From: Oscarella lobularis
Lineage: Eukaryota > Porifera > Homoscleromorpha > Homosclerophorida > Oscarellidae
DNA length: 64,000 nt
Assembly (NCBI RefSeq): GCF_947507565.1
Contig: NC_089179.1
Coordinates: forward strand, 2,187,747 to 2,251,746
Direction of reading: 5' to 3'
Part shown: positions 43,112-54,810 of the stretch, piece by piece
Position numbering within the stretch: the stretch's first letter is position 1
How the letters are laid out: each line of letters opens with the position of its first letter
Position numbers and translations under genes: made by a program
The notes under the pieces: generated by a model
Told to the model about the DNA's origin: nothing
Seen by the model: only the letters and a program-made list of their open reading frames with translations
Databases searched by the model: none

Positions 43112-45754
43112 TTGCTAATACTCGCCACGAAAGCATCTCATGCGTGTCCGCATGAACGGTCACTCTCGCTCGATTTTCTACGAGAAAACCTCGAAACGTG
43201 CTCAGCTACGGCTATCATTTTCTCAGGTTTAACAAAGCTGCTAGCCAGAGGGGGAAGAGAAGGCTCGGCTGTACTTTGTTCATTTGATTCTACATTTGCA
43301 ACAATTTCTCTGAGGATTTCTCTTGCATACTCTGCAATAATACCTAAGGTTAGTTAGCCCTTGTGGAAACACAACAGGTGTACTGACCATACGTGCAGTC
43401 GACCAGCACCTTTTTCACAACGTACTGCCCTCTTTTGTACTTAGGAAGTACAACGTCGTATCTCAGCTCGCCATCTTTTGTTTTTGCCTCGTCTCTTGAG
43501 CAGTTTTCATTGAAATGTATAACACTCATGATCGTTCTGCGTGAACAATTATTTATCAAATAGTGTGAACTGTGTCCTACTGTTATCTGTACCTAGAGAG
43601 CCTCCTATGGTACGAAAACGCGGTCGACTTTGGAGCGAAGTGATTCAGAACGCTGTGAAAGGCTTCGAGTGACGACGTCTGATGACCAGGTGAGAGATTC
43701 GATACGTCATTGCAGAACAGAGTGCCCTGCAATATTCTTGTCAATTTGGTGCTGCATTTGGTGTCTAAAAGTAATTTGGAGCTACACGTATCACTTTATG
43801 CGTATTTCTGCAATTACGGTACTTAAACCGTTTTTCGAGAGGGGGATTCTATTGGAGGGTGACTGCATGAAGGAAATATTCCTCCTAATTCCTTATGTTT
43901 GTTGTGAACGTGATGGCACACCGACATCAACTTGACACGTCGCTGCAACTGTACGACGTCGCACACCAATAGAGGTGGTTGACTATACTCTTCGTCCACT
44001 CCCCCACCAGTTAACATTCCTTCTCCTTTGCCAAATTTTCCAATTTTTTTCTGAGTTCTATATCAACGTACAATGTCAGTGTATTACCATAGTCGGAATA
44101 GTACCCTTTGCCATACACATCGTAACAGTGAACCGTTTCTTTCATTTTCTCACGTAACCATTTTGCAATGGATCGATGTCTGTCCATTATGATTTTACTA
44201 ATTTTTACATTCTGTTTTTCCAAGCAATTGACGGAAAGTTCAAGACCTTCCTTTTCCATATGATAGCTTTCTTTTACTTCGTTACTCTTTTCAATAAATG
44301 AATGAATAACATATGTGTAAACACCATGTCCTACCTTAACAAGCTCAGTATTGATTATCTTTGTTCGAGTTACATCTAGGAGCGAGTAAGTTCCAAATTT
44401 GGCCGAATGACCAGGGCTGTCGGCCCTGCAGTCACCCTCCACGATGAGCTTAACAGTCGATCCCCGTATCTCGTTCATCATTTTCCTCTGATGGCTATTC
44501 CACACCGTAGAGACATATCTATGCAGAAAATGTCGCTGGTGAGAAAAGAAAGTTCTTGCCGTTATTGCTGAACAAAATCGTTTTTACGATCGTCTTGACG
44601 ATTTTAAACAGCGGAGAATTGTTAAAAGTCTCAGCGACTTCGACGGTAGAAACCTGAGATTAGTATTGCTAACGATAGTAGCAAATTTCCCGCAGGAACA
44701 TTTCAAATAAAAGGTTGGCTTCTCCACAATCGACTTTTATTGCATTGAGAACATTTTTGGCGGACTTCCAGATACGTCCCCATTACAATCTTGACGACTT
44801 CCGTTGTTACGCTGCTGCAGTAAATGCAGACGCGGAACAGAAGCATCAAGGCGCTCTCGCACATTAAAAATTTTCTTTACTGAATTGGATCATCATGTTC
44901 GCAGTTTTTTTCATCGTCGGACTCTCTAATAAAACAGTTCCAACATTATTCTCTTTAGTTACAATAATATCAATTTTTTCCTAACATGTCTATTTCATCA
45001 GCAGGATCAAATTCATCATCAGTCATCTTCATCGGTGCAGTCATCATCTGAGTCAGAAGAAGAGGTGTCACTGGTGAAGGCCATCTCGCATTCTTGGCTG
45101 GCCGAGACGTCTGTGTGCGAAGAGAGCGGTGGGCCAACTGCACACCCGTGTCCACAGTGAGGGCGGCATTAGTCTGGCAGGCTAAAACAACTACTCAACC
45201 CAACCAAATGTGCACATATCTGATGCACATACAACTATCTTTAACGTTTTCTTGGCTTTTGAAGTCACAACTCTCAGGAATGGATTCCTCCGATGACGCA
45301 TCGATAGATCCTGAAGTCAACATTTCATCAATCATCTATGAGAGCTTGCAATATTAGAAGCAGATCATGGCAGAGTAATTTAGTAGGCTAACCGCTGCCC
45401 TCTAACGTTTTTCATACGCTCCACGTTTTTTTTGGGTGGAGGAGGGACCACGTCTTCACGTGGGCGTGTAAACAGCGTTGGAACGGATTATGGCTTCAGC
45501 CGAAGCCGTTTCTCCGCTGCACCAACGCTTTTGTACTAGCGGCTGTCGTGCTCGAAGCAATGTGGCTCAAAGTGGCGGCTGTTGAGCTCACTGAAAGACG
45601 AGGGACCCCCCCCCCCCCCCCCCCCCCTGCATCGCGTGCGTTTCACGGCTCTTATCCATTTTCTACGGCATTCGCTGACCGTGGGAAAGCGAAACAAAGC
45701 GACGCTATCTTTTTTTGTGCTGCTGCATCCACCAGCGATGCAGCGACGAACCAT
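43112..45754 (-). pseudogene. Kolobok-like THAP transposase
   Basis: From 45754 down: a THAP domain (CIAGGCSSTKKDSVALFRFP ... RKWIRAVKRT ... SRHFEPHCF) interrupted by a poly-G/poly-C run at 45608-45627; an acidic linker (45350-44970); then from 44505 the catalytic region CRADSPGHSAKFGTYSLLD, SNEVKESYHMEKEGL, IMDRHRSIAKWLRE and HCYDVYGKG, then AKEKEC, WTKSIVNHLYWCA, HVHNKHKELGGIFPSC and IHFNENCSRDEAKTKDGELR with YDVVLPKYKRGQYVVKK. Mini-introns fit at 43344-43387 (44 bp) and inside the frame between ELVK and SNEVKES (48 bp). The block order is that of a family I know as Kolobok (TTAA-inserting). Several shifts are present. Confidence 0.65.
44822..44960. other. Weakly assignable segment of the Kolobok-like gene
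   Basis: Between the acidic linker and the catalytic block I see no clear motif; the cysteine-rich FESxLLxLF...C..C block of the family was not located here. Confidence 0.3.
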
Positions 45755-46017
45755 TCACGCTGGATTGGTTGAATTCGGGGACACTTTCTTTCACTAGGAG
45801 AGTAGCTTGCAACATCTCGGTTCCTGCTGTGACATCAGAGATGGCCACGCCCAGAAGAACAATAATGCTGCGAAACGATCTTTTATTGCACTTTTCGAAG
45901 CAGCTGTTGCAAAACTTTACACAAACACGGTCAGGAATACACTATTAATTTATCTCCGATTTCAATTCTAAGCACTTTAGCCTCCCTTTAAGTCAGAATA
46001 AATCTAACTGGCTGTAG

Positions 46018-46500
46018 AAGAATAAAGCTGCTTGACGGTAAGACACTCATAAATACTACTTTTCTCAAATAATCACTTTTTAGTTGAAGGAGAAGGACGA
46101 AGAGATTGAGGGGTTAAAGGATAACGTAAGAAACTCATAGATACTCTAATAATCACTAATTATATTACGTCCATCTTCTCTCCTTAGATGGGGCGCGATG
46201 AAGCTGGGGGAGGAACAGATGTAGGCCAGTTAATAATCAAATTAAGTTAAATAATAATTAATAAAACACTTTCTCTCTCAAAGGAATCGCAAGTATGCGA
46301 GAAAAACAAAATTATATATGTTGAAAAAGAATTGGCAGAGACACGCGAGAAAAAAGAACGTTTACAAGAGAAAATTCTCTTGGACTTTCAGATCGTGAAG
46401 GTAACAAAATGGCATTGCTATTGACTGGTCATGCAAGTGTTCATTTTCTAAAGAACACAATTAAAGAACTGGAGAGAAAGATAAAATTTTGCAGCTGCAG
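46018..46500 (+). CDS. Fragment of a coiled-coil gene with mini-exons
   Basis: Small GT...AG-bounded exons encode heptad-like sequence: LKEKDEEIEGLKDN (46085-46126), an exon starting at 46187 (MGRDEAGGGTDV), one at 46284-46399 (ESQVCEKNKIIYVEKELAET, REKKERLQEKILLDFQIVK) and one at 46453-46500 (NTIKELERKIKFCS). The introns after 46038 and 46126 begin alike (GTAAGACACTCATAAATACT, GTAAGAAACTCATAGATACT), showing an internal duplication. No stop appears within the listed exons. This is the best candidate for a host gene fragment, but neither end was found and the protein is not recognised. Confidence 0.45.
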
Positions 46501-47340
46501 GTTGCATGTACAATGGGGGTACTTTTGTTATGAAGCGTATCACGTTTCAGTGGCGGATCCAGGATTCGAGCAATGGGGGGTCGATGGGAGAGAGTTCGCG
46601 TGCGCCTTTGTTGCGCGCAAAAATTTTGCTGACCACCGCCACATTAGTGCATTTTTGTTACATTTCAACAGCTAGACAGATTCATTATTCAAATATAATG
46701 GTCTTCTAAAATAAACATTATTTTTATTTTTGTCGCGCAAATCTGCAAAAATGTCGTCAGTTGAACTTTTTGCAAATTTCACGATATGTTTTCATTAGAG
46801 CGTTGTCCTACAACCGGTCAGCAAACACGATGACGTGTTTAATTAGCTTTAACAGGCTAAATCTCCTCTGCTTAGTCCTAACCCCTAATCTTAACTCTTC
46901 CCACACCCAAAAGCACTGCGTTTAGTTCAATTTTAATTTAGATTTTTTTTTTCTGCTCAAAGGGGGGGGGGGGAGGCCATGGACCCGATGGACCTCCCTG
47001 GATCCGCCACTGCGTCTTGTGCGGTAGAGAGTCATACGTAAGTCATCGGATGAAGATGCTCTTTCGCCGACAGGTGCAACTTACAGTGCCTGTGTTTGTA
47101 ATGAAACGTGTCACGTTTTGCGCGGTATAGAGAGGTGCCGTCAGATGACGAAGCTGAGGCCGCTAAATTTCTTCTGCCGATTGGTGCATTGCATGCATGC
47201 ATTGCATGCATGCACGGTGCATGCATTCGTAATCAAGCGTATCACGTTTTGTGCGTTAGGGAGCCCAGCAGTAGTTGAAGCGGCTGCATGCTGCTGCTGG
47301 TGTTGCTGAACCCTGTAAACTCTTAGTGGACTGCAATTTA
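46490..47340. repeat. Three diverged tandem units of about 120 bp, one split by a MITE
   Basis: Each unit carries a CGATTGGTGCA-like start, ATGCATTCGTAATCAAGCGT-like middle and TATCACGTTTTGTGCGGTAG end: 46490-46547 plus 47013-47090, then 47091-47210, then 47211-47340. The third also contains a GCATGCATTGCATGCATG palindromic run. The hAT-type MITE at 46548-47012 sits in the first unit. Confidence 0.6.
46548..47012. mobile_element. hAT-type non-autonomous element (MITE)
   Basis: Ends are CAGTGGCGGATCCAGG (46548) and the complement ending CCTGGATCCGCCACTG (47012), 16 bp perfect. The body is non-coding and includes a GGGGGGGGGG run at 46963-46972. The same end sequence closes the hAT remnant at 19823. 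Outside flanks CGTTT and CGTCT are similar but not a clean 8-bp duplication. Insertion into the repeat unit CACGTTTTGTGCGG is clear from comparison with 47110 and 47234. Confidence 0.8.
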
Positions 47341-47789
47341 CATTTGTAAACACTTTCTTTATGTCATTAGGCGCTGCCGCTCTTCATACCGCGTCGGCGG
47401 ATCCCGGTAACCTCAATTCAACGGGATTTTATATACTTTCTGTCATTATTATTAAAGATTATGAAAAGTATAGCATCGGCGAAGAAGAGTGGGAAGGGCA
47501 AAGGTTGTTTTATGTCTGATAATTATTTAATGGCTGCTCTAATCTGGCATTTTCTCGCACGTTATACATCGTCACCGCATACGGCGTTGAATCTGTTTGA
47601 TCGTCCATCACTGTGTCGAGACGAGTGTGGTTTTTTCTTCGTCGTCGCTCCTCGTTCGTCGCAAAGGAGATCGGTTCGGTCTGTGCTTGGTTGACGCGAA
47701 ACCAATAATGACGTACCCGATCTATGTTAGGAAGCTACTGCAGTTATTCGCCTTGACTCGTGTTTGTGAATCGCTTTTAGCGTGTAAAA
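47341..47789. other. No recognisable gene
   Basis: A frame at 47461-47694 (+) has no motif. 47732-47789 is the upstream flank of the 440-bp repeat also found at 33405-33462. Confidence 0.4.
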
Positions 47790-48247
47790 CTTAAAAATGC
47801 GTATCGCTTGAGATTGACATGTGATGACATACTTACATCCCGCCCCTTCCGCGCGATTGCTTATGCTCGGTAAAGTTTTCGGCTCGCAAGCATTCAATAG
47901 CTGTGATTGCTTATTGGTCGATTGGGTTAATGCTATTAGTCGCCCATTGTTTGGCGGAAACGCAATTAGTGTTGCCACGATACCACGTGGGGTGACGTCT
48001 TGGAATTGGACAGCCCGGTCTCCTGGCAAGGGGTCCCTTCTCGAATCCGATACCGTCACCCGGGTAGGACTTCACATCAGTCTGTCTTTAGTCGCTTTCT
48101 TTTCTGCCTTCTTAGAACTCGCAGAATTTTTAACTTCTTTTTCGATTTTCCTTCAGCGAATTTTGTTTTTTAAAATCAATTTTTCTATTTCTGTGCAATT
48201 ATTGAACAGATGACCATACAGTGCACCCACGCATAAAGTTCCTCACT
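47790..48247 (+). repeat. Dispersed 440-bp repeat, copy 2
   Basis: Near-identical to 3958-4404 over its whole length. Here the CAGTGCACCCACGCATAAAG end (48219) is followed by a full IS630-like 5' region rather than by Gypsy pol, so the 440-bp block and the first 30 bp of the IS630-like end travel together. Confidence 0.8.
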
Positions 48248-48650
48248 TAAGCGCGCTAACTCCTGCGTCATTTGTTCTACGGCGACGCTAATGACATCAT
48301 TGGAATCCTCATTCCCGTAACAAACTAATGATGTAAGGCTTGTCAGCGTACAATCTAAGTTAGATATAGTGATCACGTGAGCCACTCTGATTGGCTAATG
48401 ACGTCTTTGACCGATTAGACTAAGTCCCGGTTGTATACGTTACCTTGGCGCGTTACTAGTGATTCCTTTGCATTTCTTTTGTTCTCTCACGTTCTATTGC
48501 CGTGCGAAAATCACAAGATAAGCTCCAATAGCTAACGGTTACTCCGGAAACGGAATTTAGCCAGTTTGCAACAGATGAGGGTGGTTCTGGCAAAGAGACA
48601 GCGCGAGATGACGCCCACGAACCGGTCACGCCTGTTCAGATGAGCTTAGT
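48219..48650 (+). mobile_element. 5' end of an IS630-like element with exon 1 (copy D)
   Basis: Starts CAGTGCACCCACGCATAAAG after TA (48217-48218). An uninterrupted stretch equivalent to 14213-13977 joined to 11998-11876 follows, then ATG at 48575 with MRVVLAKRQRE, matching exon 1 of copy B (MRAALAKRQRD). Downstream exons are not found, so the element is truncated. This intact 5' region is the reference that exposes the Tc1-like insertion at 12001-13974. Confidence 0.65.
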
Positions 48651-51400
48651 TAGAAATTGATTAGCATATCCACACATTAGATTACGCCGTACACGGCCGG
48701 GTGTTTCCCATCCGAGTCCTCCTGCCGCTCCTGCGCACGTCACGACGATTGATGGAAACACCATTCGCGCCGATGGCATGGCTATAGGGCATATTCACGA
48801 GGGGCGGCTTCCGGGGCTTTCGCGGAGTGTGTGACGCGAAAAAGACCATTGCGCTGCATATCGCGATAAAGCTCCATAGCCGTTTTAGTTATTCAAAGAT
48901 TTCTTAGCTGTTTTGAGGGAGAGGTTGCGCCTACAGCGAGTCAAATCGCTAATATCCACAAAAGGGGAAAGGAGGCCCCAATTTTCGGTCATTTCCCAGA
49001 CTATATTTTGTAGTGAAATTGGAATGTTAGCTTTAGTTTCGCTTCAACGAAGGTTCATGTAGGTGGTCCGCCACGAGCGCGCGCTAAACTTCGAGAACTC
49101 TTCTTTTCTGGACGTTTTTCCCTAAAATGCATGTCTTTTTATGTATCGCACTTGGAAATCTCATTTCAAGTTTGCCTGGTTATTTTTAGAACGGGACGTC
49201 TTTGCCTTGCCTCGATTCGAGGTCGCTACCATTTCGGGGTGCAGCAGGTGCTACTCATTGACCGTCCTTGCTTTTCAGGTATGCATTGTCTTTTAATGTT
49301 ATTCCGAAACATATCGGCGTGGTGATGCGCTTCATTAGACCTTGCTCTATCGGTGAATTTATTTATGAATGCAGTGGGCGGCTCAGGAAGTCAGCTATGC
49401 AAGGGCAGACCGGATGCTCGATCTCCTACAGAGCAGACTCCAAAGGGGAAGTCTCGGCCTTTGTCTACAGTTGGAGCACGTGGGAGGCGGTTTTTTTCTC
49501 TCTCACCTCGAGATTGTCATCGCCTACTAGGCTAGACTGCGACGATGTCGTCGAATTGTCGACGGCGAGCAGAACGCTTAGAGATTCGGTTCTTGTGTCC
49601 ATTTTTTGCGCTGAGATCTATCTCGTACTTGTTCGAGTGTGTGACTGGTAGTAAGCGCCTACAAACCCTTTACGCCTGTTTAGGTGCGTCGGTTGACCTT
49701 TGAAACGGGAAAAGGTCAAGTTTATTCATTAAACTCAATTCAAGAAAAAAGCTCTAATAAGACGCGCATACAAATCTCAGTGCAGAATTGTGGACATATC
49801 GACATTTTGTTTAACGTGTGTTTGCTATATGTGTGAGTTAACACAAATTTATTATTAATTAATAAAGACTACATCCGATACGTCTTTACACACTGCTTGT
49901 AAGTTGACAGGCTCTGTTTCACTTCATATCCATTTACCTCTAGGGCTTTGCGATATTTACCTCTCTTTCAACTTTCCTTCACCATACTTGTTCACTAACG
50001 GATTGTTTCAAAATGTTGTCTTAGATGTGTGATTCACCTATATAACGACATCCATGCATTCATAAAATAGATCTCTTGAAACGCTTTTGATAGAAGATAG
50101 CGAGGTGACCTAAGCACTTCAAAATAGCAGAAGAGACCCGAAACGACAATAAGAATACAAATTTTATAATCAGGCTCTGAAAAACAACTTTATGCATTTA
50201 ATACAAAAAGGCGAGGTTTTTTTAATTAATTTACTAACCGAGATTTACTCATTCAATTAAAACTTACATCTCTTAGAGGTGATTCAGATGTGGCTGTTTA
50301 GTCAAAACTGCTGTATCGCTTGTTTGAGATTGCCTCACTGGTGATGCCTGCTTAGTTTTCTGTCTCTATAAACGCCTTTTTCTGCCACTTTCTGCCGTAC
50401 CAACTTTTCTTTTCAGAGCCTTTTATGTTCCTTTATACTGGTACTTTTTATAAAGTTTGGCGTTCCTCACACTGGCTGTCTCTGCGCTGTCTATGGCATT
50501 ATTTTCAAAAACTCGCTTTCATTTTATTGCGTTTGCTCGGGAATTCATTATCATTGTCGCTACAAGATTTCTGTTTCTCTTAGAAGCCGTAGAGTTTAAA
50601 CAGTTAGAGGCAGGCAAGGCAGTTAGCTGGCTTGGGGAAAGGCTGTTGCATGAAGCCAATTCACTTTCTGAGTTTTTTATTCAGTTTAACGGGTGCGCGA
50701 ATATCTTGATGAGAGTACATTTTTAAATTATAGCTTCTTTCAATTCCTTATTTTCATTCTCTAATTCCCTCATTTTAGCCTAAAAGCAATATTTGCAATT
50801 AATGAAACCGACCGCTGACGAATCAACAGCAAATGCAAGATTTCATAGTTTTGGGGCTTTGCTTCCAGAAAATTTGTAAGGGGGTGTGCGTGGTGTTGGG
50901 TTAAATTTGCGCGATTCTGAGCTAAGCTAATTTATTATTTATTTGTTATGTAATTTGCATAAATCTAATAAGTATTCTTTTTCTAAAATTTTTTGTAATT
51001 GTCACAAAATATTTTCATCGAGATCCCTCAGACCCCTCAGTCTACCGCTTAGTTCTCTGTTTTTTTTCTCATTTTACTAAGGAAACTAATTAATTTGCGT
51101 ATTCGCTGATGCTTTCAAAGTTAATCAACGACGAACTATTTTTTGAAACCTTCGTGAAACAGCGTAGTTTTGAATCAGATTCTAATTAGCATAAAGGAGC
51201 ATCGAGTTGTGATTGACGTTTGCAAACCTAACCTTGAAGTTCTCAACAAATTGGAAGAAAAAACGTGGCAGTCCGAACACCAAGCAAAGTTGCTAAAAAT
51301 TCCTCTAGTCGTAGAAAGACAGTGTGAAATTGTGTACGTCGCTAACGCGACGGACGTTTTAAACATATAGTTTACAATGTCCCACCTGTATATTCCAAAT
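48651..51400. other. About 2.7 kb with no recognisable gene
   Basis: Frames at 49131-49325, 49268-49651, 50457-50726 and 51170-51370 (all +) have no known motif. A helical frame on the minus strand at about 50731-50777 (MRELENENKELKEAI after a TTTTAG acceptor) could be the last exon of a coiled-coil protein. Nothing firm. Confidence 0.4.
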
Positions 51401-51460
51401 GTTACATTTATTTAAATAAAAGAAAAAAACAAAAATCGTTTAAGCGCAAAGTTGTCACAG

Positions 51461-51676
51461 TTATTTCACTATCTTGGCGCGCTTGGCAGGCTTCGCGCGC
51501 TTGGTGACGCGCTTGGCGTCCGGTTCGACGCTCTGGAGCTTCGTTGAACGTAGCATCCGGACGGGAGGGGGTGATTCTTTTTTGGAAGCCCTCCCGGCGG
51601 CAGCCCGAGCTGCGGCGGGGGGAGGGTCTCTTGTCTGCTTCGGCGTTAACTGCGGGGAGTCCTTCTTCGGCGGCAT
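51461..51676 (-). CDS. Small lysine/proline-rich basic protein, unrecognised
   Basis: 71 residues, starting MPPKKDSPQLTPKQTRDPPP and ending AKRVTKRAKPAKRAKIVK with a TAG-type stop at 51461. The composition (K, R, P, A) is like a histone or HMG tail with nuclear localisation signals. It may be the last exon of a gene continuing upstream. Competing frames on both strands are favoured by the high GC, so the call is weak. Confidence 0.35.
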   Translation of the reverse strand: MPPKKDSPQLTPKQTRDPPPAAARAAAGRASKKESPPPVRMLRSTKLQSVEPDAKRVTKRAKPAKRAKIVK

Positions 51677-51689
51677 CGTTCACTCTGTC

Positions 51690-51810
51690 GGAGGGGGTTC
51701 GTCGACTTCGACTGCGGCGGATGGGATTCCGTCGGCGGCAGCGTTGTCGGAGGGGGTCCTTCTTCGACTTCGACTGCGGCGGATGGGATTCCGTCGGCGG
51801 CAGCGTTAAC
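51690..51810. repeat. Tandem GC-rich 60-bp units, also at 52640-52765
   Basis: CTGCGGCGGATGGGATTCCG followed by TCGGCGGCAGCGTT occurs twice in tandem here and again at 52665-52695, with partial units to 52765. The unit is a multiple of three and open in several frames, so it may be a coding repeat (Pro/Ser/Ala-rich on the minus strand). Confidence 0.7.
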
Positions 51811-52725
51811 CCGTTCCCTATAACGGCCGCCAATAAGGGCGCCCTAAATTCGTTTTCAGAAAATCACTATTTGGACAAAAACATGTTTAATCAGCTTTAG
51901 ATAGATGTCAGAACAGCAACAGCAGCGAAAAAACAAAAAACAAAGACTTTTTTTCAGCAAACACATACATTTGGGAACTAAAGGCAATTTTCGTCAAAAA
52001 TGACGTAAAGAACGCAAAAAACTTGCTCATAAACTTGCGACTGAACGGCGCTGATGAAAAGCTCGAGGCCGGATTTATGTTAATGTCGCGGCAACGATAA
52101 TACCGAGTGCAATCCCGAATATTTCGGACAATGTGGTCGCTCCTGGATTCATACATCTAAATGTAAAAAATTGCGTACACAATTGAATATCAATCTCGAC
52201 GGAGTTGTACCGGTATTCCACCAATTTCGTTAAATATAAGTAAGGTTTGGGATTGGACGTCTTGTGATAATATCACTGCCAAACACAATTTTAAAAATCG
52301 TCTAAGTCAATTTTAAAAATCGTATAGGACGATTTTAAATGGTCCAAGACAATTTTAAATATGCCCAAGATTATTTTAAAAATAGTCCAAGACAATTTAA
52401 AACGTAGAAAGGCAAACTAGCTAATGTAGAAATATAATATGAAAAGAGTTAATAAATATACTAAAGACGTGAATTACAACGACATACGTGCTGAGGCGGC
52501 TTCCAGAAATTCTTCTTTAGAGAAATAAAAGTCAACGTTTAAATAGGTATTTAGATTTTTTCTTACGCCCTTGTTCTAAACCTTCAATACGTAAAACTTA
52601 AACGAAAAGGATTAATCCAGCCAAAATAAAGGTGCTTAAATTCGTCGGAGAGGGTCCTTCGAGTGCGGCGGATGGGATTCCGTCGGCGGCAGCGTCATAT
52701 TCGTCGGAGAGGGGTTCTTCGTCCA

Positions 52726-53119
52726 CTATTCCCTCGGCGGCAGCGCTAACTGCGGCGCAGGGGGTCCTTCGTGTTCGTTGGTTCCGTCATTGTTGCTATC
52801 GGTTTCGTGTGTTGTGACCACGTTCGGCCTGCTGGAAAGGCTCAAGAATGGAACATCTTTCGGCGACATTTCATTTCGTGTCACTTTGACGCACATCATT
52901 ATATCCTAAAAATGACGAATTAATTCATCTGTAGTTTTCTAAGGTCTTCCGCTTACGACAACCAATGTAGGTACGTTTAGGGACTTGATGAAGGCTATTT
53001 CGGCCGCTTTTATCATGGTAGTCCTGTGCCCTTTCTTAGTCACTTCCTTGCCGTTCATCGCGTAGAGATAGGACACGAAATTAGGGATTTCTTTCTTGGG
53101 TAGGTCGAAGACGTTTAAT
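52726..53119 (-). CDS. Unrecognised two-exon gene fragment
   Basis: Minus-strand exon 52957-53119 reads LNVFDLPKKEIPNFVSYLYA, GKEVTKKGHRTTMIKAAEIA and FIKSLNVPTLVV. A 51-bp intron (52906-52956, GTAAGC...TTTTTAG) joins it to DIMMCVKVTRNEMSPKDVPF, then a Ser/Pro/Glu-rich tail and a TAG at 52726-52728. An AG acceptor bounds the 5' side at 53120, so earlier exons exist. The tail overlaps the GC-rich repeat. No stop or shift in the pieces: a candidate live gene, function unknown. Confidence 0.45.
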
Positions 53120-53167
53120 CTGCATGATTGAATGCCCGATATGTAGAAAAAATATATCGGCCAAACC

Positions 53168-53467
53168 TTGGAAACGCCAGCACAACGACTACGACGTCGA
53201 CACCGCAGCCATTTTCACCAAAAGAAAACTCTACTCCTCTACGAACATTTTCACGAACACGGATGGACCTCCTTTTACTCAATGGGGATCCAACCGATCG
53301 ACTCAGTACCAGATATATCGTACGATCTCAGCTACTTAGAACGACAATTAATCACATGTATGGGAACACGACACCCAAAGGGACTGAATGCCAAAAAATT
53401 TTTAAGCAAATTCTTATTCATGGTAACTCTACTAAATTTGTTTGAGGCATGGAAATACTTATTATAA
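53168..53467 (+). pseudogene. Retroelement C-terminal fragment, possibly Penelope-like GIY-YIG
   Basis: One frame reads LLYEHFHEHGWTSFYSMGIQ, then SYDLSYLERQLITCMGTRHP and KGLNAKKFLSKF. The E-x-x-x-I-x-x-[LM]-G-T-x-x-P-x-G-L-N pattern resembles the end of GIY-YIG-type nuclease domains of Penelope-like elements. No reverse transcriptase lies upstream. Tentative. Confidence 0.35.
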
Positions 53468-53469
53468 GA

Positions 53470-54810
53470 AATTATACACGACAAAAAATAAGATTGTCAT
53501 TCTATATATAAACCAGACATGAATACAGACCCAACAATACCAACGCTGAGTTTATACACACACCAATTAATGGCGATGCTTCGCTAGCGCTCGCACATGC
53601 CAATTTAAATGATCAAGCGAATCTCTAATTGCCTCTGTTTTCCTTTCCCGACAATTCGTACGTAATTTTTGCCAAGTTCGTAAGAGTTGCAAAGAAAATC
53701 CATTGCGTCGATGACTCTTTTAATAGTGAGGTTGTTCAGACTTGGACTGGACAGGATTCACCTGGCGCTGACCATAAGAACCTTTCCGGACTGTGCCTAG
53801 GTGACGCTGTCAAACCTGAGACGAAAAAAGAAACGCTTTTACTTTCCACTGCCTTAAGGTGTTTTGCCAATGTTTCAAAATGATTCATTATCTTTGTTTT
53901 TGAAAGTCCGCATTCCCTGCCAATCTAAAAAATCAGCGCTTAATCACAGTGCAGTAAACCTTAATTAAGTAGTAATTGTAAATTAAGATCTTACCTGTAT
54001 AGTAAAAAATAGTCGATCGGCGTACGATTCGATAGTGGGATATTCAACAATTAATAGCGATAAATTCCTTGAGTTAAGACGTGTACGTTCTTGGTTTACT
54101 TGAAACTTTCGTTGTCGTCGAAAGACCGGTCTAAGACAAAGACTTCTTCTGCTGTTTCGCCGGAATCATTCATCGCGAAGCCTACATTCAAGCGTCAGTT
54201 CTGCGCGTCAGAGAAACAGGTATACCGAAGGGTCTGTACGGGTCCTCGCTCCTCCTAGACGTATGATGTAAGGATTCAATTAAATTTTAGCTGAAAAATG
54301 AACGCCATACAGTTTCGAAGCATATCTTATTTCTCCGTTGCATCTTTGAGACACCACGTCTGTTCCACTGCGGCAGTTACTCTACTGCGTGAGGTCCCGG
54401 ATAACTCCCGGATAACGCTTGATAGCACACGTTCGTTGACACTATTTCGTTTCTTTATTCAAGTTCCTGTCTTCCAAATAACTTTAAAGGACTCTTAATG
54501 GTTTGTTAAAAGCACTTTTAGAAAGATTCGGCATAGGTTTGTGAGAAAACAGTATTACGAAAATATCGTCGAAAAAGCAACGAAAAGGCGCTGGAACAAG
54601 AGAAAAGGTAGAACGAAATGAGTATCTTTTGAGATAAATATCGAAGGCCCTTTTTTAGAACTAGCTTGCACCACGTGGACGGCCGATCGTCGTTTTCGTG
54701 CATCGCCACGACGCTCAAGTTCTGCGTTATAATAGAAGCAGGAACGTGAAAGGCAAGTAAAACAGACGTTCGTGATTTGGAAAAAAGGAAGGGGCCCCCT
54801 TGTTTTTGAA
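53470..54810. other. No recognisable gene
   Basis: Short frames at 53629-53883 and 54298-54498 (+) lack motifs. Nothing assigned. Confidence 0.4.

Noticed and set aside
44970-45155. Independent small acidic protein
   Set aside because: Better explained as the linker between the THAP domain and catalytic region of the Kolobok-like gene.
53120-53160. Alba-like fold in the minus-strand gene at 52726-53119
   Set aside because: The general helix pattern is compatible but the characteristic nucleic-acid-binding residues are not evident; no function assigned.
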